Position numbers and translations under genes: made by a program
Shown: positions 54,805-62,331 of the stretch, piece by piece
Layout of the letters: each line of letters opens with the position of its first letter
Numbering within the stretch: position 1 is the first letter of the stretch
The notes under the pieces: model-generated
Seen by the model: only the letters and a program-made list of their open reading frames with translations
Told to the model about the DNA's origin: nothing
Databases searched by the model: none
DNA from: Alphaproteobacteria bacterium
Lineage (GTDB): Bacteria; Pseudomonadota; Alphaproteobacteria; MPNO01; UBA2964
DNA: 64,000 nucleotides
Direction of reading: 5' to 3'
Assembly: GCA_012103315.1 (NCBI GenBank)
Contig: WLWZ01000019.1
Location: 1-64,000 of the forward strand

Positions 54805-55905
54805 GTGGCTATGGCTGAACTTGAAGTAGAAGTGCGTCCGTTGCAGCGTGCACCGGCGGTTCCAATGGAGCCTGTTGTCGATCCTGCGGCATGGACGGCG
54901 TCCAATCTGGCAAACGATCAGGGCTGGGTTCATGAACTGTCTGAATCTGACGTCGCCGAGCTTGATGCCTTGGTGGCGTCCCTGAGTGGGCGGATCTTCG
55001 ACGTTCTTGAAATCAAGGACTCAGATATTGATTTGCCGACATTGGGCCCAAGGCTCGAACGGGTGGCAAATGACGTTCTCGATGGTCGCGGTCTCGCTCT
55101 GATAAGAGGTGTACCAGTCGAACGTTATTCCCGACTAGAGGCGGCGATCGCCTTCTGGTGCATCGGAGGCTATGTCGGTGATCCAGTATCACAGAATGCC
55201 AAGGGACATCTGCTGGGACATGTTCAGGATCTTGGCGGAACAACCCTAAAAAATCCCAATAATCGAGGTTATCAGACGCAGGAAGGCCTGCCGTACCACT
55301 GTGATTCCTGTGATGTCGTCGTCCTCATGTGTTTACATCCGTCGAAATCGGGCGGCGAGAGCACGGTTGTTAGCTCTTTGAACATCTATAACGAGATGCT
55401 TAAGCGTAATCCTTCGGCGACGGCTGCTCTTACCGAAGCGATCTATCGTGATCGACGCAATGAGATTCCCGAAGGTAAAGACCCGTGGTTCCAGCTGCCG
55501 GTATTTAATTTTCATGATGACCTCATGACGGTGAGCTGGCAGGGGGGGTATATCCGCTCAGCAACACGGTTTGATGAATTGCCGCCACATTCTCGGGATT
55601 TGAAAGACGGTTTGGATCTATTCAATCAACTCGCCAATGAGCTGGCTTATTCGATGGATTTCAAGCCCGGTGATATTCAGATTTTGCATAATCACGTGAC
55701 CGTGCATTCGCGTACGGCATTTGAAGAATTCCCTGAACCAGAACGCAAGCGGCACTTGTTAAGGCTATGGCTCGGGACGCCGAACGGGCGACCTTTATCC
55801 CCGGCGTATCGCAACCGCTACGGAGACCTAAAACCCGATGCCAGACCAGCCGGCGGAATAATTGTTCCAGGGACTGTATTTAAAGCGCCTTTAGAGGCAG
55901 AATAG
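54805..55905 (+). CDS. TauD/TfdA-like dioxygenase, distant subtype
   Basis: The start is GTG 54805, with AAGGGA 6 bp upstream (ATG 54811 is the alternative). The 366-residue protein is longer than its relatives, with an 80-residue N-terminal extension. Iron ligands are H165 and D167 (YHCDSCD) and H301 (NHVTVHSRTAF), and RKRHLLRLW carries the cosubstrate arginine. It resembles the clavaminate synthase-like TauD branch more than the other six paralogues. It stands alone in front of the amidohydrolase operon, 69 bp upstream, and may be its first gene. Confidence 0.9.
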   Translation: MAMAELEVEVRPLQRAPAVPMEPVVDPAAWTASNLANDQGWVHELSESDVAELDALVASLSGRIFDVLEIKDSDIDLPTLGPRLERVANDVLDGRGLALIRGVPVERYSRLEAAIAFWCIGGYVGDPVSQNAKGHLLGHVQDLGGTTLKNPNNRGYQTQEGLPYHCDSCDVVVLMCLHPSKSGGESTVVSSLNIYNEMLKRNPSATAALTEAIYRDRRNEIPEGKDPWFQLPVFNFHDDLMTVSWQGGYIRSATRFDELPPHSRDLKDGLDLFNQLANELAYSMDFKPGDIQILHNHVTVHSRTAFEEFPEPERKRHLLRLWLGTPNGRPLSPAYRNRYGDLKPDARPAGGIIVPGTVFKAPLEAE

Positions 55906-55974
55906 CGACCAAGTAACAGGTAGATCGTTTCCAAACGCCGGAAACGAAGGCAAATACGAGATTAGGAGAAGACA

Positions 55975-57183
55975 ATGGATTTAGCGACAAGTGATCGTTA
56001 TCACGCGATGAGCGTCGATAGCTTCGATACCGAGAAGCTGTTGACCAATGCGGCCCGCCAGCGTGATGCTCGCAGATTGAATGAATTCCCGATTTTTGAT
56101 GCCGATGCGCATCATTACGAAGGGGAGTCAATTTCGGAAATCATCGAATTTATCGATGATGACATCCTGAACCATCTGGCGCGCGCTAACCCGGGGATTA
56201 TCTCGGGTGGGCGTGGTGGCTATCAGCCAGTGGGTGGCCGGATCACCCGTTATCCGCTACGCAAAATCGAAGAAACCCCCGCTGATGGCACACATCGTGA
56301 CATTCATCTGTCGCGTCGTTGGATGGATGCGATGGGTATCGACTATATCGGCCTTTTCCCGACCGGCATGCTGGGTATCGGATTGATCCCTCAGGTCGAA
56401 ATCGAAGTTCAGTATGCACGTGCCTATATGCGCTGGCTGACGGAGAAAATTCTGCCCACTGACCCTCGGATCAAAGGTTATGTCTTTCTGCCGTTTAATA
56501 GCCCGGAAGCAGCCTATGAAATTGCGACCGAGTTTGGCGATAAGGAAGGCATCATTGGCTTCTTGATCACCAGTCCGCGTTATAAGCCTGTCCATGACAA
56601 CGCTTATATGAAGACCTACAGCTATATCGAAGAAACCGGTAAGCCGCTGATCTTCCATTCCGGTCTGAACTGGAATGACCCGCTGATGTCTGTAACGAAC
56701 CGCTTCATTGCGGCCCATGCGCTAGGTTTCACGCTCTATAACGTGATCCACATGTGCAACTGGATCTGTAACGCGCTGAACGAACGCTTCCCGAATATCC
56801 CCGTTGTCTGGACAGAGTCCGGTCTGGCCTGGGTTCCGTGGCTCGCTCAGCGGCTCGACAATGACTACAAGATGCGGTCATCGGAAATTCCGGGTCTGAA
56901 GAAACTGCCGAGCGAATATATGGGTGACATGTTCTACACTAGTCAGCCTATGGAAATGCCGAACGATCTTTCGTTCCTGGAAAGCACCTTCAAGATGATC
57001 AACGCGGAAACCCAGCTGCTTTATGCATCTGACTATCCGCATTGGGATGCTGATATGCCGTCCACCATTTATGATCTGCCGTTCCTTGATGAGAAGGCGA
57101 AGCGGAATATTTTGGGTGGCAACGCGATCAGAATTTTCGATCTCGATGTTTCAGATCGTTATCCAAACTATAAGGCAGCCTAA
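55975..57183 (+). CDS. amidohydrolase family protein (ACMSD-like)
   Basis: A 402-residue amidohydrolase_2 protein. ATG 55975 follows TTAGGAGAAG. The metal-binding start of the TIM barrel is FDADAHHYE (D44, H46), with later ligands in LIFHSGLNWND and a C-terminal acidic residue in ASDYPHWDAD. Relatives such as ACMSD and gamma-resorcylate decarboxylase use a zinc or manganese ion to decarboxylate aromatic acids; others hydrolyse C-C or C-N bonds. A very similar gene lies at 58026. First of the amidohydrolase-Rieske-amidohydrolase-MmgE/PrpD-TctCBA unit. Confidence 0.92.
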   Translation: MDLATSDRYHAMSVDSFDTEKLLTNAARQRDARRLNEFPIFDADAHHYEGESISEIIEFIDDDILNHLARANPGIISGGRGGYQPVGGRITRYPLRKIEETPADGTHRDIHLSRRWMDAMGIDYIGLFPTGMLGIGLIPQVEIEVQYARAYMRWLTEKILPTDPRIKGYVFLPFNSPEAAYEIATEFGDKEGIIGFLITSPRYKPVHDNAYMKTYSYIEETGKPLIFHSGLNWNDPLMSVTNRFIAAHALGFTLYNVIHMCNWICNALNERFPNIPVVWTESGLAWVPWLAQRLDNDYKMRSSEIPGLKKLPSEYMGDMFYTSQPMEMPNDLSFLESTFKMINAETQLLYASDYPHWDADMPSTIYDLPFLDEKAKRNILGGNAIRIFDLDVSDRYPNYKAA

Positions 57184-57209
57184 GGATCAGATTATTTTAT
57201 TTTTGGCGG

Positions 57210-57231
57210 AGGCTGGGTCTTCACCCGGCCT
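57210..57231 (+). terminator. stem-loop after first amidohydrolase
   Basis: AGGCTGGGT, loop CTTC, ACCCGGCCT form a 9-bp stem with one wobble pair, followed by TCGTTTG. The T-run is short, so it is probably a partial terminator or processing site within the operon. Confidence 0.5.
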
Positions 57232-57309
57232 TCGTTTGAAAGACTGTTTCATCAGGTTTATGGCCTGAGATAAAAGTTCAAGAGATAAGTTGTTAAGAAA
57301 GGGAGCGTA

Positions 57310-57681
57310 ATGGCTAAAGAAATACTCGTCGGAAAGGCCTCCGACTTCAAAGAAGGGGACAAGAAAATTGTTCCTAACGGCAAGACGAGCGAAATCGGCG
57401 TCTATCTGGTGCATGGAAACTGGTACGCCTATGCCAATTTGTGCCCGCATCAAGGTGGCCCGGCCTGTGAAGGGCTGCTGATGGCCAAGGTTGAAGAAAT
57501 TATCGCTGAAGATAAGACCTATCAGGGCATGAAGTTTAACCACGATGAAATGCACATCGTTTGCCCGTGGCATGGTTGGGAATTTGACATTGCTGATGGT
57601 CAGGCAGTGGCTGACCGTAAGTGGAGCCTTCGCAAGTTCGAAGTCGAAGTTCGTGGAGAAGATGTCTATGTCCTCGCCTGA
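57310..57681 (+). CDS. Rieske [2Fe-2S] protein with expanded inter-box loop
   Basis: A 123-residue protein. ATG 57310 follows AAAGGGAG. Cluster ligands are C45 and H47 (LCPHQGG) and C85 and H88 (VCPWHGW). The spacing between the boxes is about 37 residues, whereas most Rieske ferredoxins have 15-17, so ~20 residues (MAKVEEIIAEDKTYQGMKFN) are inserted. It would carry electrons to an oxygenase, yet no Rieske oxygenase alpha subunit is nearby. Its end overlaps the next small gene by 20 bp. Confidence 0.88.
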   Translation: MAKEILVGKASDFKEGDKKIVPNGKTSEIGVYLVHGNWYAYANLCPHQGGPACEGLLMAKVEEIIAEDKTYQGMKFNHDEMHIVCPWHGWEFDIADGQAVADRKWSLRKFEVEVRGEDVYVLA

Positions 57682-58009
57682 GGCTGACCCAAGAGCAGCC
57701 GATCTGCCAGAAGGCGGTGAGGTTATCGCACATATCCCTGACGAAGAGGCCGCTTTGCGCGCTTTTGCCAAGCGGATAGCAGAAGTGCCAGAAGGTGAAC
57801 CCATCCCGAATGACGTCATTCAGGAAGGCTTTACCGCCATGGTTCGGCTGTATTCCGTGAAGTTCCAGCTGGGTGAGCGGTGGGAGCCGTTCTCCGAAGA
57901 CAGCATGGTCCCGGCAACATCCGCCATGATTATGTGCACGACAATGATGCGCGCCGTGAATGTCGAGGTATTTGAGCTCGGCATGTGGCAATCCTGGTCA
58001 GGCGCCTAA
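57662..58009 (+). CDS. small conserved-looking protein, unknown
   Basis: A 115-residue protein whose ATG (57662, or 57668) lies inside the end of the Rieske gene, with GGAG just upstream. This overlap implies coupled translation. It is acidic at the N-terminus (PEADPRAADLPEGGEVIAH) and has the central VIQEGFTAMVRLYSVKFQLGERWEPF and a methionine-rich MIMCTTMMRAVNVEVFELGMWQ tail. No signal peptide or metal motif is seen. I do not recognise the family. It is probably a small partner of the Rieske protein or of the amidohydrolases. Confidence 0.65.
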   Translation: MSMSSPEADPRAADLPEGGEVIAHIPDEEAALRAFAKRIAEVPEGEPIPNDVIQEGFTAMVRLYSVKFQLGERWEPFSEDSMVPATSAMIMCTTMMRAVNVEVFELGMWQSWSGA

Positions 58010-58025
58010 GCTTCCGAGGAGTACA

Positions 58026-59252
58026 ATGGACATACCGACGAGTGATATCCACAAGCAAGCCGTAAAATCTCTAGATACGACTAGTTTGCTCACCAATGCC
58101 GCCCGGCAACGGGATGCACGAAACTATGACGCCTTTCCCATCGTTGATGTCGATTGTCATCATTATGAGAATGAGTCGATCTCGGAGATTGTGAAGTATA
58201 TCGACGACCCGGTCCTTAAGCAGATGGGTATGTTGTATACGGGTGGTGGCACAGGCGGCCAGACGCCGTTTAACCCTGGGCTCGTTGGCTATCAGGATGT
58301 CGCTGGTCGCGTTACGCGCTATCCATTACGCAAGACCGAAACGACCCCCGGAGATGATCAGCATCGTGATGTTCATCTGTCGCTGCGCTGGATGGATGCG
58401 ATGGGCGTCGATTATGTCTGCCTGTTCCCGACACCGATGCTGAGCCTCGGCCTGCATCCGCAGCCTGAAGTCGAAGCAGCGTTAGCCAAGGCTTATAATC
58501 GCTGGTTACTTGAAAACATTACGGCGAAAGAAGAACGCATCAAAACGATGATGTATGTGCCGTTCAGTGATCCAGAAGCGGCTTACGAAACGGTCAAAGA
58601 ATTTGGTGATCATCCCGATGTCATCGGCTTCATGATCGTGTCTGTGCGTTATCACGCGGTACATAGCAACGCTTATATGAAGACTTACGCGCTGATGGAA
58701 GAGCTCGGCAAACCGTTGGGCTTCCATAGTAACTACAACTGGAATGACCGGCTGGTTGGCAACAGCAACCGCTTCCTGGTGACCCATGCGCTTGGCTTTA
58801 CTGTCTATAACGCGGTTCATCTGTGCAACTGGGTCGTCAATGCGATGCCAGAGCGCTTTCCAAAGCTCAAAACCGTGTGGATTGAATCTGGTCTCGCCTG
58901 GATTCCATGGGTCATGCAGCGGCTGGATAATGATTACAAGATGCGTTGGTCCGAAGCGCCCTCGTTAAAAGGGCTGCCGAGCGAGTATATGCGCGAGATG
59001 TTCTACACCAGCCAGCCGATGGAAAAGCCGGACAATTTAGATGTCCTGAAAACGACATTCGACATGATCAACGCCGACGATCAGCTACTCTGGGCGTCGG
59101 ATTATCCGCATTGGGATATGGATGTTCCGAGTGTGATCTATGATCTTCCGTTCCTCGATGAACGGCAGAAACACAAGATGCTGGGCGGTAATGCCATTGA
59201 TCTGTTTAATCTCGATGTCAGCAAGCGTTTCCCGAACTATAAGCCTGCCTGA
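58026..59252 (+). CDS. amidohydrolase family protein (ACMSD-like), paralogue
   Basis: ATG 58026 follows CGAGGAG; the frame is open further upstream, but those codons lie in the previous gene and have no homology. The 408-residue product has VDVDCHHYE as its metal motif, LGFHSNYNWND and ASDYPHWDMD, and matches 55975 along its length, including LLTNAARQRDAR near the N-terminus and SRFPNYKPA-type end. Two such proteins in one operon could be the two subunits of a complex or consecutive enzymes. Close spacing (12 bp) to the MmgE/PrpD gene. Confidence 0.92.
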   Translation: MDIPTSDIHKQAVKSLDTTSLLTNAARQRDARNYDAFPIVDVDCHHYENESISEIVKYIDDPVLKQMGMLYTGGGTGGQTPFNPGLVGYQDVAGRVTRYPLRKTETTPGDDQHRDVHLSLRWMDAMGVDYVCLFPTPMLSLGLHPQPEVEAALAKAYNRWLLENITAKEERIKTMMYVPFSDPEAAYETVKEFGDHPDVIGFMIVSVRYHAVHSNAYMKTYALMEELGKPLGFHSNYNWNDRLVGNSNRFLVTHALGFTVYNAVHLCNWVVNAMPERFPKLKTVWIESGLAWIPWVMQRLDNDYKMRWSEAPSLKGLPSEYMREMFYTSQPMEKPDNLDVLKTTFDMINADDQLLWASDYPHWDMDVPSVIYDLPFLDERQKHKMLGGNAIDLFNLDVSKRFPNYKPA

Positions 59253-59264
59253 CGGTCGCCAGCG

Positions 59265-60560
59265 ATGACTTTAACCGAAGGTCTCGTTGAGTTAATTCGC
59301 GAAAAGCCCGTGTCGGATGCTGATCTCCATCAGACGGCTTTGTTCACGCTTGATGCTGTCGCGAAAATGATCGCCGGTCGAAATTCTGAGCCGGGCCGTA
59401 AACTTCTCGAATGGGGTGCTACCCGTCAGGGTGATGCGGCGCGGCGGGCGTTGGTGATGGGTGGGCTCACCCATATTCTGGAAGTTGATGATATTCACCG
59501 CGCATCGGTCGTTCACACGGGTTGTGTGACAGTGCCTGTTGCTCTGTCGTTGGCAGCTGATCAGGAAATACCCGGTGAGACGTTTCTAAAAGGTGTGCTT
59601 TATGGATTTGAAGCCAGTTGCCGCGTCGGAATGGCCGTAGGTCCAATGCACTACAAGGTCTGGCATAATACCGCAACCTGTGGACCCTATGGTAGCGCGA
59701 TGACCGCAGCGACAATCCTAGACCTTACAGATGAGCAGACGATGCATGCGCTCGGTAATGCTGGGACGCAATCAGCCGGGTTATGGGAATTTCTCGCGAC
59801 AGGTGCGATGAGCAAACATCTCCATGCCGGACGGGCGGCGGAGGCGGGGCTTGTTGCGGCCGAGTTGGCGGCAATTGGTTTCACTGGGCCGCCAGCGATT
59901 TTGGAAGGACCTGCTGGTTTCTTTGCTGGCGCTTGTCCGGACCCAGATCCCGACGCGGTTTTAAGAGACCCGGATGCGGAATGGCAGGTTAACCTAACGT
60001 CGATCAAACCATGGCCAGCATGTCGTCATACGCATCCAGCGATTGACGCATCGCTTGCGGTGTTTGATGAGTTAAACGGTGCTGATATTGAGCGCATCGA
60101 GGTTGAGACCTATCAGGCAGCCATCGATGTTTGTAACAGGCCGGTGGCGAATAGCGAGTATGAAGGCAAGTTCTCCCTGCAGCATTGCGTCGCGGCGGCA
60201 TTACAAAGGGGCAAAGTTGATTTCTCTGCCTTTGGGGTAGAAGCCCGTAAAGATGCAGCTGAGCTGGCAACGAAGGTAACTGTTTCGGCTGGCGATCCTT
60301 ATGTGACGTCTTATCCGGCCTCGTGGGGAGCGGGGATTTCAGTCCTTCTCGCTGATGGGTCAAAGTTGGAATCTTCAAAGCCTGAATGTAAGGGAGACCC
60401 CGAGGCGGCATTGAATGACGAAGAGATGATTAGCAAAGCGCGCGATCTTATTCGTTTTGGTGGTGTTAACGACCCGGAACTTGTCGTTGAGGGCATTATG
60501 GGAATGGCTGAAGGAAGCGCGTCCTTGGATATATCTAGCGTGATGGCGTCGGCCGCATAA
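59265..60560 (+). CDS. MmgE/PrpD family protein
   Basis: A 431-residue protein, close to the usual ~450. The family includes 2-methylcitrate dehydratase (PrpD), cis-aconitate decarboxylase and iminodisuccinate epimerase, all acting on carboxylated C-C bonds. Recognisable parts are the GLTHILEVDDIHRASVVHTGCV segment near residues 65-85, GTQSAGLWEF near 165, KHLHAGRAAEAGLVAAELA near 180, and IKPWPACRHTHPAID near 245. It starts 13 bp after the amidohydrolase stop and is followed by the TctC gene after a 130-bp gap. Confidence 0.9.
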   Translation: MTLTEGLVELIREKPVSDADLHQTALFTLDAVAKMIAGRNSEPGRKLLEWGATRQGDAARRALVMGGLTHILEVDDIHRASVVHTGCVTVPVALSLAADQEIPGETFLKGVLYGFEASCRVGMAVGPMHYKVWHNTATCGPYGSAMTAATILDLTDEQTMHALGNAGTQSAGLWEFLATGAMSKHLHAGRAAEAGLVAAELAAIGFTGPPAILEGPAGFFAGACPDPDPDAVLRDPDAEWQVNLTSIKPWPACRHTHPAIDASLAVFDELNGADIERIEVETYQAAIDVCNRPVANSEYEGKFSLQHCVAAALQRGKVDFSAFGVEARKDAAELATKVTVSAGDPYVTSYPASWGAGISVLLADGSKLESSKPECKGDPEAALNDEEMISKARDLIRFGGVNDPELVVEGIMGMAEGSASLDISSVMASAA

Positions 60561-60690
60561 TTTCGATATTTCAGGCTCAATTAAAAAAATACCGAAAAAT
60601 TTCGATAATTTTGTTGCGATGAACTAGGATAGGCGACTATCGTCTGTCTATTAAAAATAATCCCGTTTGATAATTTATATGGAGGGTGAG
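60561..60690. promoter_or_regulatory. AT-rich leader and candidate promoter before tctC
   Basis: This 130-bp AT-rich gap includes GATAG-GCGA-CTATC (60628-60641), a 5-bp inverted repeat, and a loose -35 candidate TTGCGA (60614-60619). GGAGGGTGAG immediately precedes ATG 60691. An own promoter for the transporter is plausible; element calls are tentative. Confidence 0.35.
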
Positions 60691-61650
60691 ATGAGGAAGA
60701 GTTTCTTGATTTCAGCGATGGCTGCTGCGGCAGTATCGTTTGTTTCTGTACCGTCAGCCAGCGCGGCTGACTTTGGCTGTAAAACAGCAAAATTGATTGT
60801 GCCTTGGGGGCCTGGTGGCGGCACATCTGTTTTGTTTGGCCTTTTTGAAAAACACATGAATTCACATGGCGCGAAGCCCAAGATCAAGGTCGTTACGATC
60901 CCTGGTCAGGGTGGTAACAAGGGTGCCAAGGTTGCGGTTAAGGAAAAGCCCGACGGATGTTCGCTGTTCGCGATCCATCAGAGCGCAATCATTTCCAATC
61001 TCGCTAAGCGCGTGAACTTCAACTACACGGCGTTTGAAACGGTTGCACATTTGACGGTAACACCGAGCATACTGTCGGGCAGCCCAAAGGTACCGTTCAA
61101 CACTTATGAAGGCATGCTCAAACATGCCAAAGCCAATCCTGGCAAAGTTAAAGTGGGTGCCTCTCTCGGCGCGACCAGCCATTTCATCTGGCTGATCTTT
61201 GGTGAAAAGACAGGTACGTCCTACAGCTTTGTTCCTGTTCAGGGCGGCACAGGGAAGCGGAAACAGCTTCTGATGAACAACACGTTCAGCCTTGCGGAAA
61301 TGAATGAAGCCGCCGCGGCCAAACAGTTGAAGTCCGGTTTAATGAAACCGTTTGCTATTGCAGCAACCAAACGTTCACCAGCGTTCCCTAACGTTCCGAC
61401 ACTCCGTGAAAAAGGCGTTGATCTGGTTTATGCGTTGAACCGCGGTATCGTCGCACCAAAGGGTACGCCGAAGGCCAAGATTGCTCATTGGGCAGCAGCT
61501 TTCAAAAAACCTCTACAGGACCCTGCTTTCGTTGCGTCAATCGCTGCGAAGGGCACAGGTCTTCAGTACATGGGCCCGAAAGCTTACCAGAAATGGTTTG
61601 CAGCTCAGACAGCTCTGTTTACCAAAGTGCATAACAGTATCAAGAAGTAG
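60691..61650 (+). CDS. tctC: tripartite tricarboxylate transporter substrate-binding protein (TctC/Bug family)
   Basis: ATG 60691 follows GGAGGG. The 319-residue product has a clear signal peptide (FLISAMAAAAVSFVSVPSASA, cleaved before ADFG) and is periplasmic. Bug-family marks are KLIVPWGPGGGTSVLF near residues 35-50, GQGGNKGAKVAVKEKPDG near 75-90 and VGASLGATSH. Such proteins bind small carboxylates and deliver them to TctA/TctB. It is followed by a strong terminator and then tctB and tctA, the standard order. Its location suggests it imports the substrate used by the upstream amidohydrolase/MmgE operon. Confidence 0.93.
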   Translation: MRKSFLISAMAAAAVSFVSVPSASAADFGCKTAKLIVPWGPGGGTSVLFGLFEKHMNSHGAKPKIKVVTIPGQGGNKGAKVAVKEKPDGCSLFAIHQSAIISNLAKRVNFNYTAFETVAHLTVTPSILSGSPKVPFNTYEGMLKHAKANPGKVKVGASLGATSHFIWLIFGEKTGTSYSFVPVQGGTGKRKQLLMNNTFSLAEMNEAAAAKQLKSGLMKPFAIAATKRSPAFPNVPTLREKGVDLVYALNRGIVAPKGTPKAKIAHWAAAFKKPLQDPAFVASIAAKGTGLQYMGPKAYQKWFAAQTALFTKVHNSIKK

Positions 61651-61667
61651 CAGCTGACTTTTCAATT

Positions 61668-61716
61668 AGAGCGGCTCACGGGTTTTGCGTGGGCCGCTCT
61701 TTTGAGTTTTTGCATC
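61668..61716 (+). terminator. intrinsic terminator or attenuator between tctC and tctB
   Basis: AGAGCGGC-TCACG pairs with CGTG-GGCCGCTCT, followed by TTTTGAGTTTTT. A leaky terminator here would let the binding protein be made in excess over the membrane subunits, as is common in such transporters. Confidence 0.8.
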
Positions 61717-61720
61717 TAAT

Positions 61721-62320
61721 ATGAACCGCCTCAATAGAGACACGATAGTTGCAGTAATCCTGTTACTGCTTGTGGGCTTCTTCGCCTATTCCAGTTTTGC
61801 GATCAAAACACCAGTCTTTGAGAGGCTTGCGCCCGGCCAGATGGGCCCCGGTTTCTGGCCGCGCATTATTTTGACTGGCCTCGGGATCATGGGGCTGATT
61901 TATCTTTTCCAATCAATCGTCAGCCCGCCGCCGCCCGGTGAAAAACGTGGTGGTCTAATCGGTTGGTACCGGCACTACAAAAACCCGATTTGGTGCTTCG
62001 CCGTTTTTGCGGCCTTTCTGACGATTATCCCTGTATTAGGGATGCTTATTTCCGGACTAATCTTTGTCTTTGCCCTGATGACCATGCTGGGACCAAAAGA
62101 CGGCCCTGCTTTTAGACGTCATGTCTGGACCACTTTAGGAACTGTTGGCGGTATGTGGTTTATCTTCGCCTGTTTGCTAGAGGTTCAACTCCCCAAGGGA
62201 CAGCTCACCGGTACCTTTGATGAATGGCTATTGGTCAATGTTTGCGGCATTGTCTCGATGATTGGCGAAATGTTCGCCGATGCCGGTCCGTCTTGTTCGA
62301 CCCTTTCGGCAAGAGTGTGA
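61721..62320 (+). CDS. tctB: tripartite tricarboxylate transporter TctB family protein
   Basis: A 199-residue membrane protein with about four hydrophobic helices: TIVAVILLLLVGFFAYSSF near the start, ILTGLGIMGLIYLFQSIV, WCFAVFAAFLTIIPVLGMLI and VGGMWFIFACLLE. The LAPGQMGPGFWPRI motif near residues 38-51 is the TctB signature. It is the small membrane subunit that helps TctA use the ion gradient. It ends 11 bp before the tctA start. Confidence 0.88.
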   Translation: MNRLNRDTIVAVILLLLVGFFAYSSFAIKTPVFERLAPGQMGPGFWPRIILTGLGIMGLIYLFQSIVSPPPPGEKRGGLIGWYRHYKNPIWCFAVFAAFLTIIPVLGMLISGLIFVFALMTMLGPKDGPAFRRHVWTTLGTVGGMWFIFACLLEVQLPKGQLTGTFDEWLLVNVCGIVSMIGEMFADAGPSCSTLSARV

Positions 62321-62331
62321 GGGGCTGAGCG

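Noticed and set aside
61668..61716. End of the transporter operon at the hairpin
   Set aside because: tctB and tctA follow on the same strand in the standard order, so it is better read as partial attenuation.
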